Shown here piece by piece: positions 22,346 to 32,846 of a stretch of DNA of 64,000 bases. Below the pieces are notes generated by a model. It was not told the DNA's origin. It was given only the letters and a program-made list of their open reading frames with translations, and searched no databases. Position 1 is the stretch's first letter, and every line of letters begins with the position of its first letter. The position numbers and the translations under genes are program-made. Origin of the DNA: Sipunculus nudus (Eukaryota; Annelida; Sipuncula; Golfingiida; Sipunculidae). The stretch is from assembly GCA_026874595.1 (NCBI GenBank), contig CM049320.1:16072988-16136987 (forward strand). The letters are read 5' to 3'.

Positions 22346-22952
22346 CAATTGGCTACACTGCTTTTTTAAAGTTGCATTTACCCAATCTCTTCTTATAAAA
22401 CTGGCAGAAACCTACCATAGAATAATTCTTGTAAAGTTTAAACCAATCAGCTTAACAGTTTCATCATAAAACAGAGTATAACCTGGAGTCAAAAATTACA
22501 TTTTTTTCTTGTAATAAACAGATCAATGCAAGTGGCGCCACCAATACCTCAATTTCAGATATGACATATGAGACAAATATAGGTATAAAATTTGGTAATG
22601 ACAGCTCTAGCCGTTTCTGAGATTTTAATTTTAGTTAGCTTTTTTTGGCAGATGACTAAGTTCAACCTCCTGTTTAATCTCCGAACTGAAACCAATCGAA
22701 CAAACTTGAGATAGATTGATCAAGAGATCATTTCTTAGAAATATTGGCCTATTTGGCCGGACAGTTTCGTAGAAGAAATTTTTTAAAGTTTTTTTTAGCT
22801 TTTTCCCTATAAAATCTCAGTAAATGCAGAAAGCCAAAAAATAAACAAAATCCGATAGTACTGTTTATTTACAAAAGAAATTGGTAATGCTAGTTCCTGC
22901 CGTTTTTGAGATAACTATGGTTAACCTACAGACGACGGACGACGCTGCACCA
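22346..22952 (+). mobile_element. Helentron-like fragment, interrupted at its 3' end
   Basis: A non-coding stretch ending GACGACGGACGACGCTGCACCA. It resumes after a 2.1-kb insertion at 25055 as GCATAAGCTCACAGATT, followed by a CAGATT/AATCTG hairpin. The GACGACGGACG..GCACCAT..GCATAAGCTCAC order is a common 3' end of bivalve repeats (from memory). Two TTTTT..AGCTTTTT blocks (22620, 22790) suggest an internal duplication. Confidence 0.5.
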
Positions 22953-23737
22953 TAGGGGACTCTTAAATTCTATGCATGCCACACATACCAGAGGCAAAAG
23001 CGAGGCCAATGGGGAATAACAAAGACACGTGCTTACTTGTCACAGCAGTAACACATGTGCTGATACAGTTTAGCTCAGCAAGGCAGGTCGTGTCACAGCC
23101 TATTCTGTTTTCTCATCCTACTCATTTACTAATTGGACATCAGATTTGATTTTTCATTAGTTTTCATTAGTGATCCAGGTAGAAAGAAACAGTGGAAATT
23201 ACTAATTAATTCATACATCTGGACGAGGGACTCTTTGTGATTGTGTGTTCATATGTTCCTGGTTTGGTCTGCTGTTTGTTATATTTGTTCATAGAATTAA
23301 GTAAATGAACAACCATTTTAGAACAATGATTTTTAATGATCTGTATCAATTTATAAAGGCACATATTAAAATATCATTTTTACATGGTCCATGCCCTCAT
23401 TTGGTTTTGCCTTACCTTTATTATGTACGTGTCAATATATTTTAAAATACTGTGCTGTTTCACAAAATCTGTTTCCATACACATGCAATTAATTGTACTT
23501 TATTAAAATAAATAAATAACATAAATAAATAATGATAGAAGACTACCAACATATTTAACTTGATGACGACATTTAGCAAAGATCTGCATATAGTTTTTAC
23601 CAGCGAAGCATTGATCCCCTTACTGGTTTATAGATAATAGATACATTGATATGTCTCAATTGGTTGAAGGGGTTTAATTTTTGTATTACCAAAACTTAAT
23701 GTCATCATTTCCTCATTTTTACTTGAGGCCCTCTAAG

Positions 23738-23836
23738 ATGGCGTCTGTGGATAGCTTTAAAGCCCTTAAATTACATGATTGTGAAACAATTATAGATATA
23801 TCCCCACATGACCGGCCTAGACCCACTGCAATTTAA
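23738..23836 (+). other. 32-codon reading frame with good start context (uncertain)
   Basis: AAGATGGCGTCTGTGG is a strong animal translation-start context; the frame MASVDSFKALKLHDCE... stops after 32 codons. It lies inside the 2.1-kb inverted-repeat element. It could be a first exon captured by the element or chance. Not recognised. Confidence 0.15.
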
Positions 23837-24790
23837 AGAATATTTAACTCATGCAATTCTTGTGTCACCGTTTCCATTGTTTGTCAATGCAGTTTATGTC
23901 TACAGCTGTAGGACACGCCGTCAGTATATTTTAACTCTTTATTCATAACAAATATGAAGTTTTAGTATATGACACATTACTTTTCATATTCGATTTATAA
24001 AGAATTTTTTAAGTAACTAACCTGAGTTAAAAGGATTGGAGCTGGTGAAGTGTTGAGCATTAATTAAAATGATTATATTATTCCATAATTCATACCTTAC
24101 ATATTTTTATATTTTTTTCTCAAATTATGTAAAGTCTTGCGGGAAAAAGGTATCATTTATAAAATTCTGTTTCTGCCCATGCACTAATATAATCCTTGCC
24201 ATGCCCAGGAACTTACCATATCATTATCTAATGAGGAGCGATATATTTTTTTAAAATGACCTGTGACATAGTGTTTCACTTGAAAGCTATGTGTTGGTTA
24301 TACCACTAAAAATACAGAGTATTTTCCATTGGTGCCAGATACAGCATACCTACATCTATATTTTTAATAGGCTTGTGAATAGAAAACATTTCATAATTTC
24401 ATTTCAGAACACTTTTAACAATCACAGAGGCAGACATCTTTCATTTATGCTTTATTAGTCTTTATTAAGTTAATGACTTTATAATGGCAGTATAAGCAGC
24501 GTTCTGCCGAAAGTGTTTTGGTGTGTGTGTCTCTTGGTGCCTACTGAACATGAAACAAGAAACTTAGTATTAAGGTACAGCATCAGAGGAACCATGCACA
24601 GACCACCTCATTCTGTGCCGTCTGGAATGTGTATCAGTCAGCACCTGTGCCCGACACTTGTATATCTTGATATTTTAATAGACCTCGGGCAATTAATGGC
24701 ATCCTGTGGTTTGATTCATAGCTAGCATAGACCGTAGAGCCAAGTAGATGTGAGCCCAATTAAGGGTCTTTAACTTTATTATGTTAAGAG

Positions 24791-24964
24791 TCACTGGAAA
24801 GTACCTCCCTTACAAGTCGGGTTCTCATTGTGCTCATAGCAGCAGATTCCTTTGGATTTACACTTCTTTCCAGATGTTTTTAACAAAATGTGTTTGTAAG
24901 CATCCACAAATTTGAAGTGGATAAATGGAACAACTGACAGGTCTGTGTTGCTGTACATAGCCAT
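24791..24964 (-). other. Candidate first exon or remnant inside the 2.1-kb element (uncertain)
   Basis: The frame from the Met at 24964 reads MAMYSNTDLSVV..HFKFVDAYKHILLKTSGKKCK and ends after CYEHNENPTCKGGTFQ. A good donor-like GTAAGG falls within the C-terminal part (plus-strand CCTTAC at 24808-24813). It starts about 90 bp from the element's right end and points inward, as a transposase first exon would. No domain was recognised, and chance cannot be excluded. Confidence 0.2.
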
Positions 24965-25377
24965 GGTGAGTGAGCACATGCTCCCTGTTATTCCCAGTAA
25001 GCCTCGCTTTCGCTAGCTGATTAATTATTCATGAGGAATATTAAGAATCCCCTATAGCATAAGCTCACAGATTCGCTAATAATCTGTTTCGAGATATAAC
25101 TGTAAGACATAAGATTTAATAGTTTAAAAAAGATTCTTTCAAAATTGTGGCCTGTAGAATTCTATTAGTGAGACGGAAGAACAAACAAGCAGGCGAATTT
25201 GAGGACAACTGACAAACAAACAGACATACTGACAAAGGGACACAAGATGAAGACAAGATGACTTAACCAGGTCATGGGGAAGACTCAGAGGAAGAAAATA
25301 AGGTATAGTTTATGTAATTGAGGTTTCCAGTTTTGGAGATATGGCCAAATAATGATATATTGGGGATGTTCGACTGC

Positions 25378-25398
25378 AGCGCCCTCTAGTGGACATAT
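25378..25398 (-). promoter_or_regulatory. CTCF-like site, 330-bp repeat
   Basis: The minus strand contains GTCCACTAGAGGGCGCTG. CCACTAGAGGGC fits the CTCF consensus CCASYAGRKGGC at every position. Confidence 0.6.
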
Positions 25399-25708
25399 CC
25401 TGGAGACGACAGATGCGTTTCGTGATATTAGTGAATGGCATAAGATGTAATCGTTTCAAAAGGATTCCTAAAAAAATCTGGCTTGTTGATTGCTATATGT
25501 GAGATGCAAGAACCAGCAAGTAGGCGAATTTGAAGATAACTGACAAACAGACAGACATACTGACAAAGTAACACAAGATGGACACCAGATGACGTTACCA
25601 TATTTTGCAGAAGGCCAAGAGAAAGAAAATAAGTTACTGTTTGTGTAACATAGATTTACTCTTACGGAAATATGTCCAAAAACTGATTTGTTTGGATGTG
25701 TCTAGTGC

Positions 25709-25729
25709 AAGGCCCCCTGGCAGCCATAT
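25709..25729 (-). promoter_or_regulatory. CTCF-like site, 330-bp repeat
   Basis: The minus strand contains GGCTGCCAGGGGGCCTT, a fair CTCF match. Confidence 0.42.
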
Positions 25730-25778
25730 CCGGAAAATGAAACATAAGTTTTGAGATATTAGTGTAAAACATAAGATG

Positions 25779-27101
25779 AAGGAACAAACATACGCGGGTG
25801 ATCAACATGCTTGCGAAAATCGAAGATTTCCGGCAAGCAATAAAGTTGTGACTGTGCCTCCAACATGTAGGATAATAGACAGGGCCCGGAAAGGCCGACA
25901 CGCACCGCTGCACACGCCGGCCGCCCACCATAAGGACCCTGCCGGCACTTGCGGCGATGGCACGGGTCTTCGTGGTTTGGCGAAAAACGGCGCGAGATTT
26001 GACGAGACTAACAATGTGACCCCTGAATGTGACTGCGAGCGTCAGCCGCTATCCAACGCTGCAAACCGTGTGTCTGTAGCGTAAAAAATGACAGAATTAT
26101 AGGCATTTCTTTGAATGGTCTCGTGTTCTCGTTTCACGAGAAACGGTGCGAGATATGACGAGCCTTTCTATTGAATGACTAAGAAGTAAACTAATGCTAT
26201 CTAACGCCTAAAACCAGAGCGTTCTATCGCAAATATTGACAGAGACAGAAGCAGGAACACTCCGTATTTCAGATTGTCAAGTTTTACCCCAAAATTTGGT
26301 CACCATGGTAACGGCAGCACCAGGCTAAATGTACGAAGGAATAAGGCAATGATCCTAGTTTTAGATGCGACAAAAAAAATTGTTATATGCTTAATATTTT
26401 TTTAGATATTGCGGAAAAATGATATGTTACAGTGTTTCCAGTACCACGCCCCCTGGTGGCTATTTCCGAAAAATGAAAAAACAAGTTTGAGATAATACAG
26501 AACAACAGAAAATATGTCACTTTCAGAACCTTAGCTGTAAAACTGCCACCTGTAAATCATATTTAATGAAATCTCGGAAAGTCTCATTTGACGACAAATG
26601 GCACGAGATTTTGCGAGACTCACATTAATTTCGCATAGAGCATATTAAATGCTACGCATTGCAAAAAACTAGGCCTCTCTAACTCAAAAAATGAGAAATT
26701 TGGAGGGAAATTTTCGAATTTTCTTATTTTCCCCCCAAAATACGTTACCATGGTAACAATTGACCGGAAAAATTTGCCAGCACTTGGAAAGCTAACATAG
26801 TGAGGAATAAAATGAGCCACAGATTATGCGGCTACGATTATTATTGACGAAGATATGAAGAAAATAAAGATTTAAGGTTTTTTGGTGACCCTGACCTTGA
26901 CCTTTGACCGATCATGACCAAAAACAATAGGCTCCGAGGAGAACAGATCTTACAGTTTATGGATAAGTTTCAGAGCGATTGCTTAAAAACTGTGGCCTGT
27001 AGCGCGTGTACATACAGACAAACAGACAGACAGACAAACAAACAAACAAACATACGCGGGTGATCAACATGCTTGCGAAAATCGAAGATTTCCGGCAAGC
27101 A
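25779..27101 (+). repeat. Macrosatellite B unit (left flank of the A array)
   Basis: Begins with ACAAACATACGCGGGTGATC and a hairpin, then has the standard order: AATAAA, GC-rich patch (GGGCCCGGAAAGGCCGACAC), core repeats, X-box-like GTCACCATGGTAAC at 26299, CTCF-like block at 26444, X-box GTTACCATGGTAAC at 26744, TGACCTTGACCTTTGACCG at 26892, microsatellite, hairpin. Nearly identical to the B units at 57641-60244 on the far side of the A array. Confidence 0.9.
26444..26463 (-). promoter_or_regulatory. CTCF-like site, B unit
   Basis: The minus strand reads ATAGCCACCAGGGGGCGTGG. The same 20-mer is at 58304 and 59574 in the other B units. Confidence 0.6.
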
Positions 27102-30100
27102 ACAAACAGACATACGCAACTGACCAATATGCTTGCGGAAATCGAAGATTTCCGGCAAGCAATAAAATATGGACTGTGCCTCCAACATGTATGATCATAG
27201 ATGGGGCCCGGAGAGGCCGTCACGGACCGCTGCACACGCCGGCCGCCCACCGTAAGGACCCTGCCGCCACTTGCGGCGACGGCGAGTGTCTTCGTGGTAT
27301 GGCGAAAAACGGCGCGAGATTTGACGAGACTAACAATGTGACCCCTGAATGTGACTGCGAGTGTCAGCCGCTATCCAGCGCTGCAAACCATGTGCCTGTA
27401 GCGTGAAAAATGACAGAATTATAGGCATTTCTTTGAATGGTGACGTGTTCTCGTTTCACGAGAAACGGTGCGAGATATGACGAGACTTGCGATTGAACAG
27501 CTTAGAACTAGAGGGATGCTGTCTAACGCCAAAAACCAGACCTTTCTATCGCAAATATCAACAGAGATAGAATCTGGAAAACTCCGAATTTTCAGATTGT
27601 CAAGTTTTACCCCAAAATTTGGTAACCATGGTAACGGCAGCACAAAGCAACATGTGCGAAGAGATAAGCCAATGTTCCTAGTTTCAGATACGACCAAAAA
27701 AAATGGTGTCACGTTTAATATTTTTTGAGATATTGCAGAAAAATGACATGTTACAGTGTTTCATGTACCACGCCCCCTGGTGGCTATTTCCAAAAAATGA
27801 AAAACTGATTTCGAGATATTTATAAATAACACAAAATATATCAATTTCAAAGCCATTGTTAAAAAAATGCAACCTGTAGGTCATATTTAATGAAATCTCG
27901 AAGACTCTCGTTTGGCGAGAAATGGTGCGAGATTTGGCGAGACTTTCAGTTTTATCATGTCAAGCTGCCCATAAGGTACATAATGACCAAAACCAGACGT
28001 CTGTAGCTTAAAAATTGACAAAGTTACAAAAAATGGTCGTGTTATTTCCAATTTCCATGATTTTTGCCCAACAAATGTAACCATGGTAACGGCAAATTTA
28101 AGTAAGCTACATGTCAGAAGAAAGGCCAGGTGATGACGAAAAAAATGAGCTATTGCAGAAGTGGATAAGCCTATTTATGGCGAAGTTATGGTGCAAAAAC
28201 CGTTAACCATACCTGTCGTGACCTTGACCCTTGACCTTGGAGCAATGTTGACCAAAAACAATAGGGCACCTAGAAATTACGTTTTCGAACATCCCTGTAA
28301 GTTTCAAGGTTATTGTGGCAAAATTGTGGCCAGGAGAGTGGTGACAAACAAACAAACAAACAGACAGACAGACAAACAGACATACGCAACTGACCAATAT
28401 GCTTGCGGAAATCGAAGATTTCCGGCAAGCAATAAAATATGGACTGTGCCTCCAACATGTATGATCATAGATGGGGCCCGGAGAGGCCGTCACGGACCGC
28501 TGCACACGCCGGCCGCCCACCGTAAGGACCCTGCCGCCACTTGCGGCGACGGCGAGTGTCTTCGTGGTATGGCGAAAAACGGCGCGAGATTTGACGAGAC
28601 TAACAATGTGACCCCTGAATGTGACTGCGAGTGTCAGCCGCTATCCAGCGCTGCAAACCATGTGCCTGTAGCGTGAAAAATGACAGAATTATAGGCATTT
28701 CTTTGAATGGTGACGTGTTCTCGTTTCACGAGAAACGGTGCGAGATATGACGAGACTTGCGATTGAACAGCTTAGAACTAGAGGGATGCTGTCTAACGCC
28801 AAAAACCAGACCTTTCTATCGCAAATATCAACAGAGATAGAATCTGGAAAACTCCGAATTTTCAGATTGTCAAGTTTTACCCCAAAATTTGGTAACCATG
28901 GTAACGGCAGCACAAAGCAACATGTGCGAAGAGATAAGCCAATGTTCCTAGTTTCAGATACGACCAAAAAAAATGGTGTCACGTTTAATATTTTTTGAGA
29001 TATTGCAGAAAAATGACATGTTACAGTGTTTCATGTACCACGCCCCCTGGTGGCTATTTCCAAAAAATGAAAAACTGATTTCGAGATATTTATAAATAAC
29101 ACAAAATATATCAATTTCAAAGCCATTGTTAAAACAAGGGACCTATGGGTCACAACGCTCAGCTGTAATATATGATAAAAAAATATTTTTTAGAAATGAG
29201 GCACATGCTGGTTTTGTGTGGTAATAAATATAAGCTGTATTATGAGTTGTGGGTGTTAAGCTTATGTATGATTTTGATAGGATCTTTGGAGACAGGGAAG
29301 AGGATTGATTTCATTTATTTTATTAACAAATGGAGTGCTATTGTCACACAGATTTTGACTTGGCCATATAACTTATAAGCAGAACATATAATATAAGAGT
29401 TTAACTATTTATTAAAAAAATTACAAATATTGTCCCAAATATAATTTTTATTAAATATAATAAGAGAATCATATGATTTTTTAAAATGAAATATAACTGA
29501 TATGATTATTAAAATAATATTAAAGAATATATTCATGAATGCATTCATGAATACATTTTGAAAGTATTTGCACGAGTATTCATATACCATGCCTGGTATT
29601 TATTCAGTTTTCACCAAACAATGATTTTGAGAATCCAGAATATACAAAATTCACACATTTAAATAATGATCATAAGTACCTGGTTTTATGGCTTTTATTA
29701 ATATTAAAAAATAACTGTAAAAAATTCATTTTGGACTAATTTCACATCAATGTACACACTAGACACAGTAGGAATCTAGATTAATATTATCAACTGCATC
29801 TTTGTCTATCATTTATTTCCTTCATATAATCCCTAATGATTAGTAATGAATAATATGATTTACTTCTTTATCATTAAAAATGAACTGAAAAATGCCATAG
29901 GTGACTGCATGGTGTTATTTGGAATATGTGACATTCTACCCATCAATACAAGATTCTTATATCATCAATAACTGCAAGTTAATTTCCTGTTATTATAAAC
30001 TAACAAATTCCTTTTCTATTTTTCTTTAATTTGTTATTAAAAACCAAGAAAAATTTAATAATTTATTGTTTATTGTTATGTTGTTGGTTAAAACTACTAG

Positions 30101-31562
30101 ATGAGTTGGGTTGGACACCTGGATCAACTGTGGCTGGCCATAAGCTGCCTGGATTCTCGCCTCAAGCGTGCATAATTTGATGAAAGGTCAACAAGGTCAA
30201 CATACAGGTGACTCAAGAGGGGCTGGAGAGAGCCAAAGTCTGACAGGGTCTCATAAAAAACATTAATAAAAGCTACAATATTTGGCCAATTTCTTTCAGC
30301 TTTCTAAACTAAAAAGCTGAAATCCTTATGTGTGCATGATATGAAAATTATATCAAAAGTGCTCTCAGGAAACAAACGTGCCATGGTCACAGTTGGGCAA
30401 AATTTATGGTACTAATTTTATATTTATACTAATAACTTATAAAATTTGAAAAATTCAGAACTAATTTTGGGTATTCAATTGAATCTTGATTAAATAATGT
30501 TACAACCCTGACAATAAAATCTCTAGCTTCAGCAATGCCCTTGTTAAGGGAGTAAATATATTTCTTGATTTTTTACAAAGTGCATTATGTTTGGGCCCAT
30601 AACTTAAAAAAAATACACAATACTGACATCATTTCTGGCATGTGCATAGCGAATGTATAGAAAAATATGTATATTATATATGATCAAAGTCAGATCAGTG
30701 GTTTTGATATTAGGCAGTCTTAAAGTGTAACAATGGGTTTTTAATGGAAAAATGAAGTTTTTCATTGATATCTCGAAGTAATTAAGTCCTAGTGACCAAA
30801 TTCTTGGCATGGTAGGGGATTTTGGAGAAATCTAACTGTATGCCAAATTTAAGGAACTTAGAGCTGAAGCTCGGGAGCTGAGCTCTAGCAAACTGCATAA
30901 CACTAGCAATATGTGACATGGTGCATGAAAACTTGAATAAAATCTACAGTTTTTGATCAACTGGTTTCAAATTTTTGGTGTTAACAGTTGAAATGCTAAC
31001 AAAAACATGCTGTGAAAATTAAATCCACAGCAGTTACAGCAAAAAAACGTGCCATGGTCAAAGTTGGGCAAAATTTAAGGTACCAATTTTTTATTTTTGC
31101 TAATATTTTAAAAAATTTAAAAGATTTTGATCTAATTTTGGGTATACAATTTAATTTTGATTAATAAAAGTAATATTACTGGAAAAAAAGTGCTTAGCTT
31201 TAACAAGTTTTGTGTTAAGTGATAAAATTTCTTTCCTGATTATTTACAAAATGCATTATGTTTGGGCCCATAACTTTTTTAAATTATATAATACAGACCT
31301 AATTTCTGGCATGTACATAGGAATTATATAGAGGAATATTTATGGTTAATATGAGGAAAAACAGATGAGTGGTTTTGATATGAGGCAGTCCTGAAGTGTG
31401 AAAATAGGTTTTTAATAAAAAATTGAGGTTTTTCCTTAATTTCTCAAAGGAATGAAGTCGCAAAGACCCAGTTTTCGGCTTGGTAGGAGATCCTGGGGAC
31501 ATCTAACATTATGCTGAATTTTGGATTCCTAGGTCTTACGGTTTCAAAACGTGCCACATCTA

Positions 31563-31625
31563 CGGACGGACGGACGGACGGACGGACGGACGGACGGACG
31601 GACGGACAGACGGACGGACGACGGA
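31563..31625 (+). repeat. (GGAC)n microsatellite, copy 2
   Basis: Longer than in copy 1 by about four tetranucleotides, with the same GACA interruption. Confidence 0.9.
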
Positions 31626-31641
31626 CAATGGACCACGACTA

Positions 31642-31672
31642 TAGCTCAGATGACTTATAGTCAGCTGAGCTA
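31642..31672 (+). other. 3' terminal hairpin of Helentron-like element, copy 2
   Basis: Identical to the 31-nt hairpin at 15072-15102; the A unit resumes straight after it. Confidence 0.8.
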
Positions 31673-31885
31673 AAAATGCAACCTGTAGGTCATATTTAAT
31701 GAAATCTCGAAGACTCTCGTTTGGCGAGAAATGGTGCGAGATTTGGCGAGACTTTCAGTTTTATCATGTCAAGCTGCCCATAAGGTACATAATGACCAAA
31801 ACCAGACGTCTGTAGCTTAAAAATTGACAAAGTTACAAAAAATGGTCGTGTTATTTCCAATTTCCATGATTTTTGCCCAACAAAT

Positions 31886-31899
31886 GTAACCATGGTAAC
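31886..31899. promoter_or_regulatory. X-box 1 of the A unit (RFX-like)
   Basis: GTAACCATGGTAAC: left half GTAACC (GTNRCC), 2-bp spacer, right half GGTAAC (RGYAAC). Repeated in all 22 A units, starting at 28077 in the first. Confidence 0.5.
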
Positions 31900-32027
31900 G
31901 GCAAATTTAAGTAAGCTACATGTCAGAAGAAAGGCCAGGTGATGACGAAAAAAATGAGCTATTGCAGAAGTGGATAAGCCTATTTATGGCGAAGTTATGG
32001 TGCAAAAACCGTTAACCATACCTGTCG

Positions 32028-32047
32028 TGACCTTGACCCTTGACCTT
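32028..32047 (-). promoter_or_regulatory. Nuclear-receptor-like element of the A unit
   Basis: TGACCTTGACCCTTGACCTT. On the minus strand this is AGGTCA-A-GGGTCA (DR1) followed directly by AGGTCA, which includes TCAAGGTCA, the ERR/NR5A extended half-site. Present once per unit. Confidence 0.42.
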
Positions 32048-32151
32048 GGAGCAATGTTGACCAAAAACAATAGGGCACCTAGAAATTACGTTTTCGAACA
32101 TCCCTGTAAGTTTCAAGGTTATTGTGGCAAAATTGTGGCCAGGAGAGTGGT

Positions 32152-32190
32152 GACAAACAAACAAACAAACAGACAGACAGACAAACAGAC
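32152..32190 (+). repeat. ACAA/ACAG microsatellite of the A unit
   Basis: Four ACAA-type repeats, ACAG repeats, then ACAAACAG. The same length in every A unit; B and C units have different repeat numbers. Confidence 0.9.
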
Positions 32191-32209
32191 ATACGCAACT
32201 GACCAATAT

Positions 32210-32239
32210 GCTTGCGGAAATCGAAGATTTCCGGCAAGC
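32210..32239 (+). other. Hairpin of the A unit, followed by AATAAA
   Basis: Arms GCTTGCGGAAATC and GATTTCCGGCAAGC with loop GAA: 13 base pairs with one bulged G. AATAAA starts at 32241, two bases beyond the stem, in A, B and C units, looking like a transcript 3' end on the plus strand. The hairpin plus its ACAAACAGACATACGC linker is the mini-repeat that varies between one and two copies. Confidence 0.75.
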
Positions 32240-32280
32240 AATAAAATATGGACTGTGCCTCCAACATGTATGATCATAGA

Positions 32281-32410
32281 TGGGGCCCGGAGAGGCCGTC
32301 ACGGACCGCTGCACACGCCGGCCGCCCACCGTAAGGACCCTGCCGCCACTTGCGGCGACGGCGAGTGTCTTCGTGGTATGGCGAAAAACGGCGCGAGATT
32401 TGACGAGACT
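32281..32410 (+). other. CpG-dense patch of the A unit
   Basis: A GC-rich stretch with 19 CpG dinucleotides in 130 bp (hand count), containing GGGGCCCGGAGAGGCCG and TGCGGCGACGGCGAG, in otherwise AT-rich surroundings. It is in all A, B and C units, absent from the old copy at 8341-9520 and decayed near 20220. Confidence 0.8.
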
Positions 32411-32527
32411 AACAATGTGACCCCTGAATGTGACTGCGAGTGTCAGCCGCTATCCAGCGCTGCAAACCATGTGCCTGTAGCGTGAAAAATGACAGAATTA
32501 TAGGCATTTCTTTGAATGGTGACGTGT

Positions 32528-32542
32528 TCTCGTTTCACGAGA
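32528..32542 (+). other. Core-repeat stem-loop TCTCGTTTCACGAGA
   Basis: A 6-bp perfect stem with loop TTC, followed by AACGGTGCGAGATATGACGAGAC. The same stem with loop TTG is in the 148-bp repeats at 7.4-8.3 kb. Confidence 0.6.
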
Positions 32543-32700
32543 AACGGTGCGAGATATGACGAGACTTGCGATTGAACAGCTTAGAACTAGAGGGATGCTG
32601 TCTAACGCCAAAAACCAGACCTTTCTATCGCAAATATCAACAGAGATAGAATCTGGAAAACTCCGAATTTTCAGATTGTCAAGTTTTACCCCAAAATTTG

Positions 32701-32714
32701 GTAACCATGGTAAC
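32701..32714. promoter_or_regulatory. X-box 2 of the A unit (RFX-like)
   Basis: A second GTAACCATGGTAAC, 815 bp after X-box 1 and 133 bp before the CTCF-like site. Present in all 22 units (first at 27622, last at 56830) and in C units (near 60764, 62020 and 63272). Confidence 0.5.
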
Positions 32715-32846
32715 TGCAGCACAAAGCAACATGTGCGAAGAGATAAGCCAATGTTCCTAGTTTCAGATACGACCAAAAAAAATGGTGTCACGTTTAATAT
32801 TTTTTGAGATATTGCAGAAAAATGACATGTTACAGTGTTTCATGTA

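Larger units (their letters stand above)
22955..25052. mobile_element. 2.1-kb element with long imperfect inverted ends, TA target duplication
   Basis: The left end reads GGGGACTCTTAA, then AAAAGCGAGGC, GGGGAATAACA and CACGTGCT. The inverse of the right end reads GGGGATTCTTAA, AAAGCGAGGC, GGGAATAACA and CATGTGCT in the same order, so inverted ends of about 85 bp have diverged by substitutions. TA lies on both outer sides (22953-22954 and 25053-25054), and removing the element restores a continuous Helentron-like 3' end. No transposase was recognised. The interior is AT-rich with two short candidate reading frames listed separately. Confidence 0.72.
25080..25778 (+). repeat. 330-bp repeats, two units, at the left border of the macrosatellite
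   Basis: Two units with GAGATATTAGTG..AAGATG, TTTCAAAAGGATTCC, GAGGACAACTGACAAACA, GAAGACTCAGAGGAAGAAAAT and CTCF-like blocks at 25378 and 25709 (331 bp apart). A third unit begins at 25750 and breaks off at 25778, where macrosatellite B sequence starts abruptly. Confidence 0.85.
29135..31672 (+). mobile_element. Helentron-like element, copy 2, inserted in an A unit
   Basis: Same borders as the copy at 12481: CAAGGGACCTATGGGTCACA on the left, (GGAC)n and the 31-nt hairpin on the right. It sits in the poly-A tract of an A unit: upstream GCCATTGTTAAAA, downstream AAAAATGCAACC, where other units have GTT, seven A and TGCAACC. Net added length is 2539 bp. It lacks about 98 bp of copy 1 between short ATTCA direct repeats. 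No coding sequence. Confidence 0.88.

Noticed and set aside
27045-27160. CRISPR-like appearance of hairpin repeats with short linkers
   Set aside because: At most two repeats in a row, the linkers are microsatellite-derived, and the context is eukaryotic with introns.
28203-28520. Minus-strand frames rich in LFVCLSVCLFVC
   Set aside because: This is only the translation of ACAA/ACAG microsatellites; the same peptide appears wherever the tract occurs (9.4, 11.3, 21.6, 27.0, 58.9, 61.4 kb).
28161-28676. A 171-codon plus-strand reading frame present in most A units, open also in B and C units
   Set aside because: It runs through the microsatellite, hairpin and CpG patch and has no recognisable domain. 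In the shared 3' part, A versus B shows 13 amino-acid-changing and 4 silent differences (hand count), as expected without selection. Two A units have a stop (43698, 51318).
28738-28998. 86-codon plus-strand and 97-codon minus-strand frames repeated in each unit
   Set aside because: They overlap each other on opposite strands over the core repeats and X-box. They are repeated only because the units are identical, and they match no family.
29135-31672. Insertion length of about two A units as evidence that it replaced two units
   Set aside because: The flanks join exactly at the poly-A tract of one unit, so this is an added element rather than a replacement; the length agreement is best treated as coincidence.
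32388-32560. Possible homing-endonuclease or transposase coding remnants in the core repeats
   Set aside because: No conserved motif in any frame; the conserved words are short DNA stem-loops instead.
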